From: a bacterium
GTDB lineage: Bacteria > Eisenbacteria > RBG-16-71-46 > CAIMUX01
Reading direction: 5' to 3'
NCBI GenBank assembly: GCA_030431975.1
Contig: JAUIHP010000003.1
Span: 124,001 to 188,000, forward strand
Length of the DNA stretch: 64,000 nucleotides
Each line of letters begins with the position of its first letter. The stretch's first letter is position 1. Of this stretch, positions 63,335 through 64,000 are shown piece after piece. Both the position numbers and the translations under genes were made by a program. The notes below the pieces were generated by a model. The model searched no databases and was not told the DNA's origin. It worked only from the letters and a program-made list of their open reading frames with translations.

Positions 63335-63485
63335 GTTGATCCCCACCAGTGGCCATTCGTGCGCCACCCGACCGATCGTTGAATCCTGATGCACGCGCGG
63401 ATTGTAGTCAGTCCTTCCTCCAAGTTCCACCCAGAGAGAAGACCTGTTCTAGCCGTGCCCTACAGACGCTGATAAGCTTCCCCGG

Positions 63486-64000
63486 ATGGCAAAGACACAT
63501 CTGGATTCTTACGATTTGGCCCCGGGCCGCACTCTGGCCGGGAAGTACGAAGTCGTTTCCCGGCTCGGTTCCGGCTATGAAGGCGAGGTCTACCTCCTCG
63601 TCGAGATCGAGACGGGAATTCCTCGGGCCGCCAAGTTCTTCTTTCCGCAGCGAAATCCGAAGAACAAAACCCTGCGCGACTACGCCCGCAAGATGCACAG
63701 CCTCAAAGACTGTCCCATCCTCATCCAGTACGTGACGCCGGAAACGGTCAAGCTGCGTGGGGAGAAGGTCTCGTTCCTGGTATCGGAGTACGTCGAGGGC
63801 AGTCTCCTGACCGACCTGCTGAAACGGCAACGCGGGAAGAGGCTCACTCCGTTTCAAGGACTGCATCTGCTCCACTCCCTGGCTAAAGGAATGGAAGCGA
63901 TCCACGATGCCGGCGACTACCACGGCGACCTTCACGTGGAGAACATCATCGTCGAGCGATTCGGACTCCGCTTCGATCTGAAGCTCTTTGATCTCTATCT
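63486..64000 (+). CDS. Protein kinase-like protein, 3' end outside window
   Basis: 171 codons are visible and the frame runs off the window. The kinase domain starts at once: 'KYEVVSRLGSGYEGEVYLL', 'RAAKFFF' (beta3 Lys), 'SEYVEGSLL', catalytic 'YHGDLHVENII' (His-Gly-Asp, not His-Arg-Asp), then 'KLFDLY' at the DFG position. The HGDLH..N pattern occurs in divergent Ser/Thr and aminoglycoside-type kinases. Active residues seem present; targets unknown. Confidence 0.8.
   Translation, partial: MAKTHLDSYDLAPGRTLAGKYEVVSRLGSGYEGEVYLLVEIETGIPRAAKFFFPQRNPKNKTLRDYARKMHSLKDCPILIQYVTPETVKLRGEKVSFLVSEYVEGSLLTDLLKRQRGKRLTPFQGLHLLHSLAKGMEAIHDAGDYHGDLHVENIIVERFGLRFDLKLFDLY

Overview
The window is GC-rich, densely coded bacterial chromosome with 41 supported protein genes. 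No rRNA, tRNA, CRISPR array, transposase or phage gene was recognised. Three secreted proteins (a GH9 cellulase, a multihaem cytochrome and a lamin-tail-domain protein) end in the same kind of FlgD-like/T9SS-like C-terminal domain (NP..., 'IFDIHGRRV', 'G.Y.YRV'). There are also Ser/Thr kinases, sulfatase-fold lipoproteins and a PTGACC-repeat giant. Together these suggest a lineage of the FCB superphylum or a neighbouring candidate phylum (Eisenbacteria/Krumholzibacteriota/Latescibacterota-like). That placement is inference; no marker gene fixes the taxonomy.

Layout. 1-11.4 kb: a truncated GT-C-like membrane protein, a CoA-transferase, a sulfatase-fold protein, a membrane-anchored Ser/Thr kinase, a large secreted esterase/peptidase and glutamine synthetase. 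11.6-17.7 kb: a kinase-STAND ATPase-TPR fusion, a second GT-C-like protein and a beta-helix lipoprotein. 17.9-25.5 kb: a complete, apparently undescribed class I lanthipeptide locus (lanB, a shortened HlyD-like gene, a C39-peptidase ABC transporter lanT, convergent lanC, and a 48-residue precursor lanA). 25.8-34.7 kb: a five-haem cytochrome and a 2103-residue lipoprotein with 37 six-cysteine repeats and a metzincin protease domain. 35-38 kb: a periplasmic cyclophilin and a GH9 glycosidase. 38.6-47.3 kb: a surface-polysaccharide locus (two GT4 enzymes, deacetylase, flippase, SGNH protein, GT-C transferase). 47.3-64 kb: a second sulfatase-fold lipoprotein, serine hydrolase, DinB-like protein, MscS channel, lamin-tail protein, M14 carboxypeptidase, HAMP-like protein, two more SGNH proteins, a Trm9-like methyltransferase beside Elp3, a MerR/TipAS regulator, small envelope proteins and a kinase cut by the window end.

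How genes work together. lanB, the HlyD-like gene and lanT are joined by 4-bp GTGA overlaps. lanA and lanC form an opposing unit separated by a terminator-like hairpin. This supports a dehydrate, cyclise, then cleave-and-export pathway for a 23-residue core with four cysteines. The polysaccharide genes at 39.9-47.3 kb are also start/stop-coupled. Elp3 beside a Trm9/ALKBH8-type methyltransferase suggests a two-step wobble-uridine modification pathway (cm5U to mcm5U), which would be unusual in a bacterium.

A recurring oddity is the number of short tandem repeats (10-16 bp units). They occur in intergenic DNA, across start codons, and in frame as low-complexity linkers.
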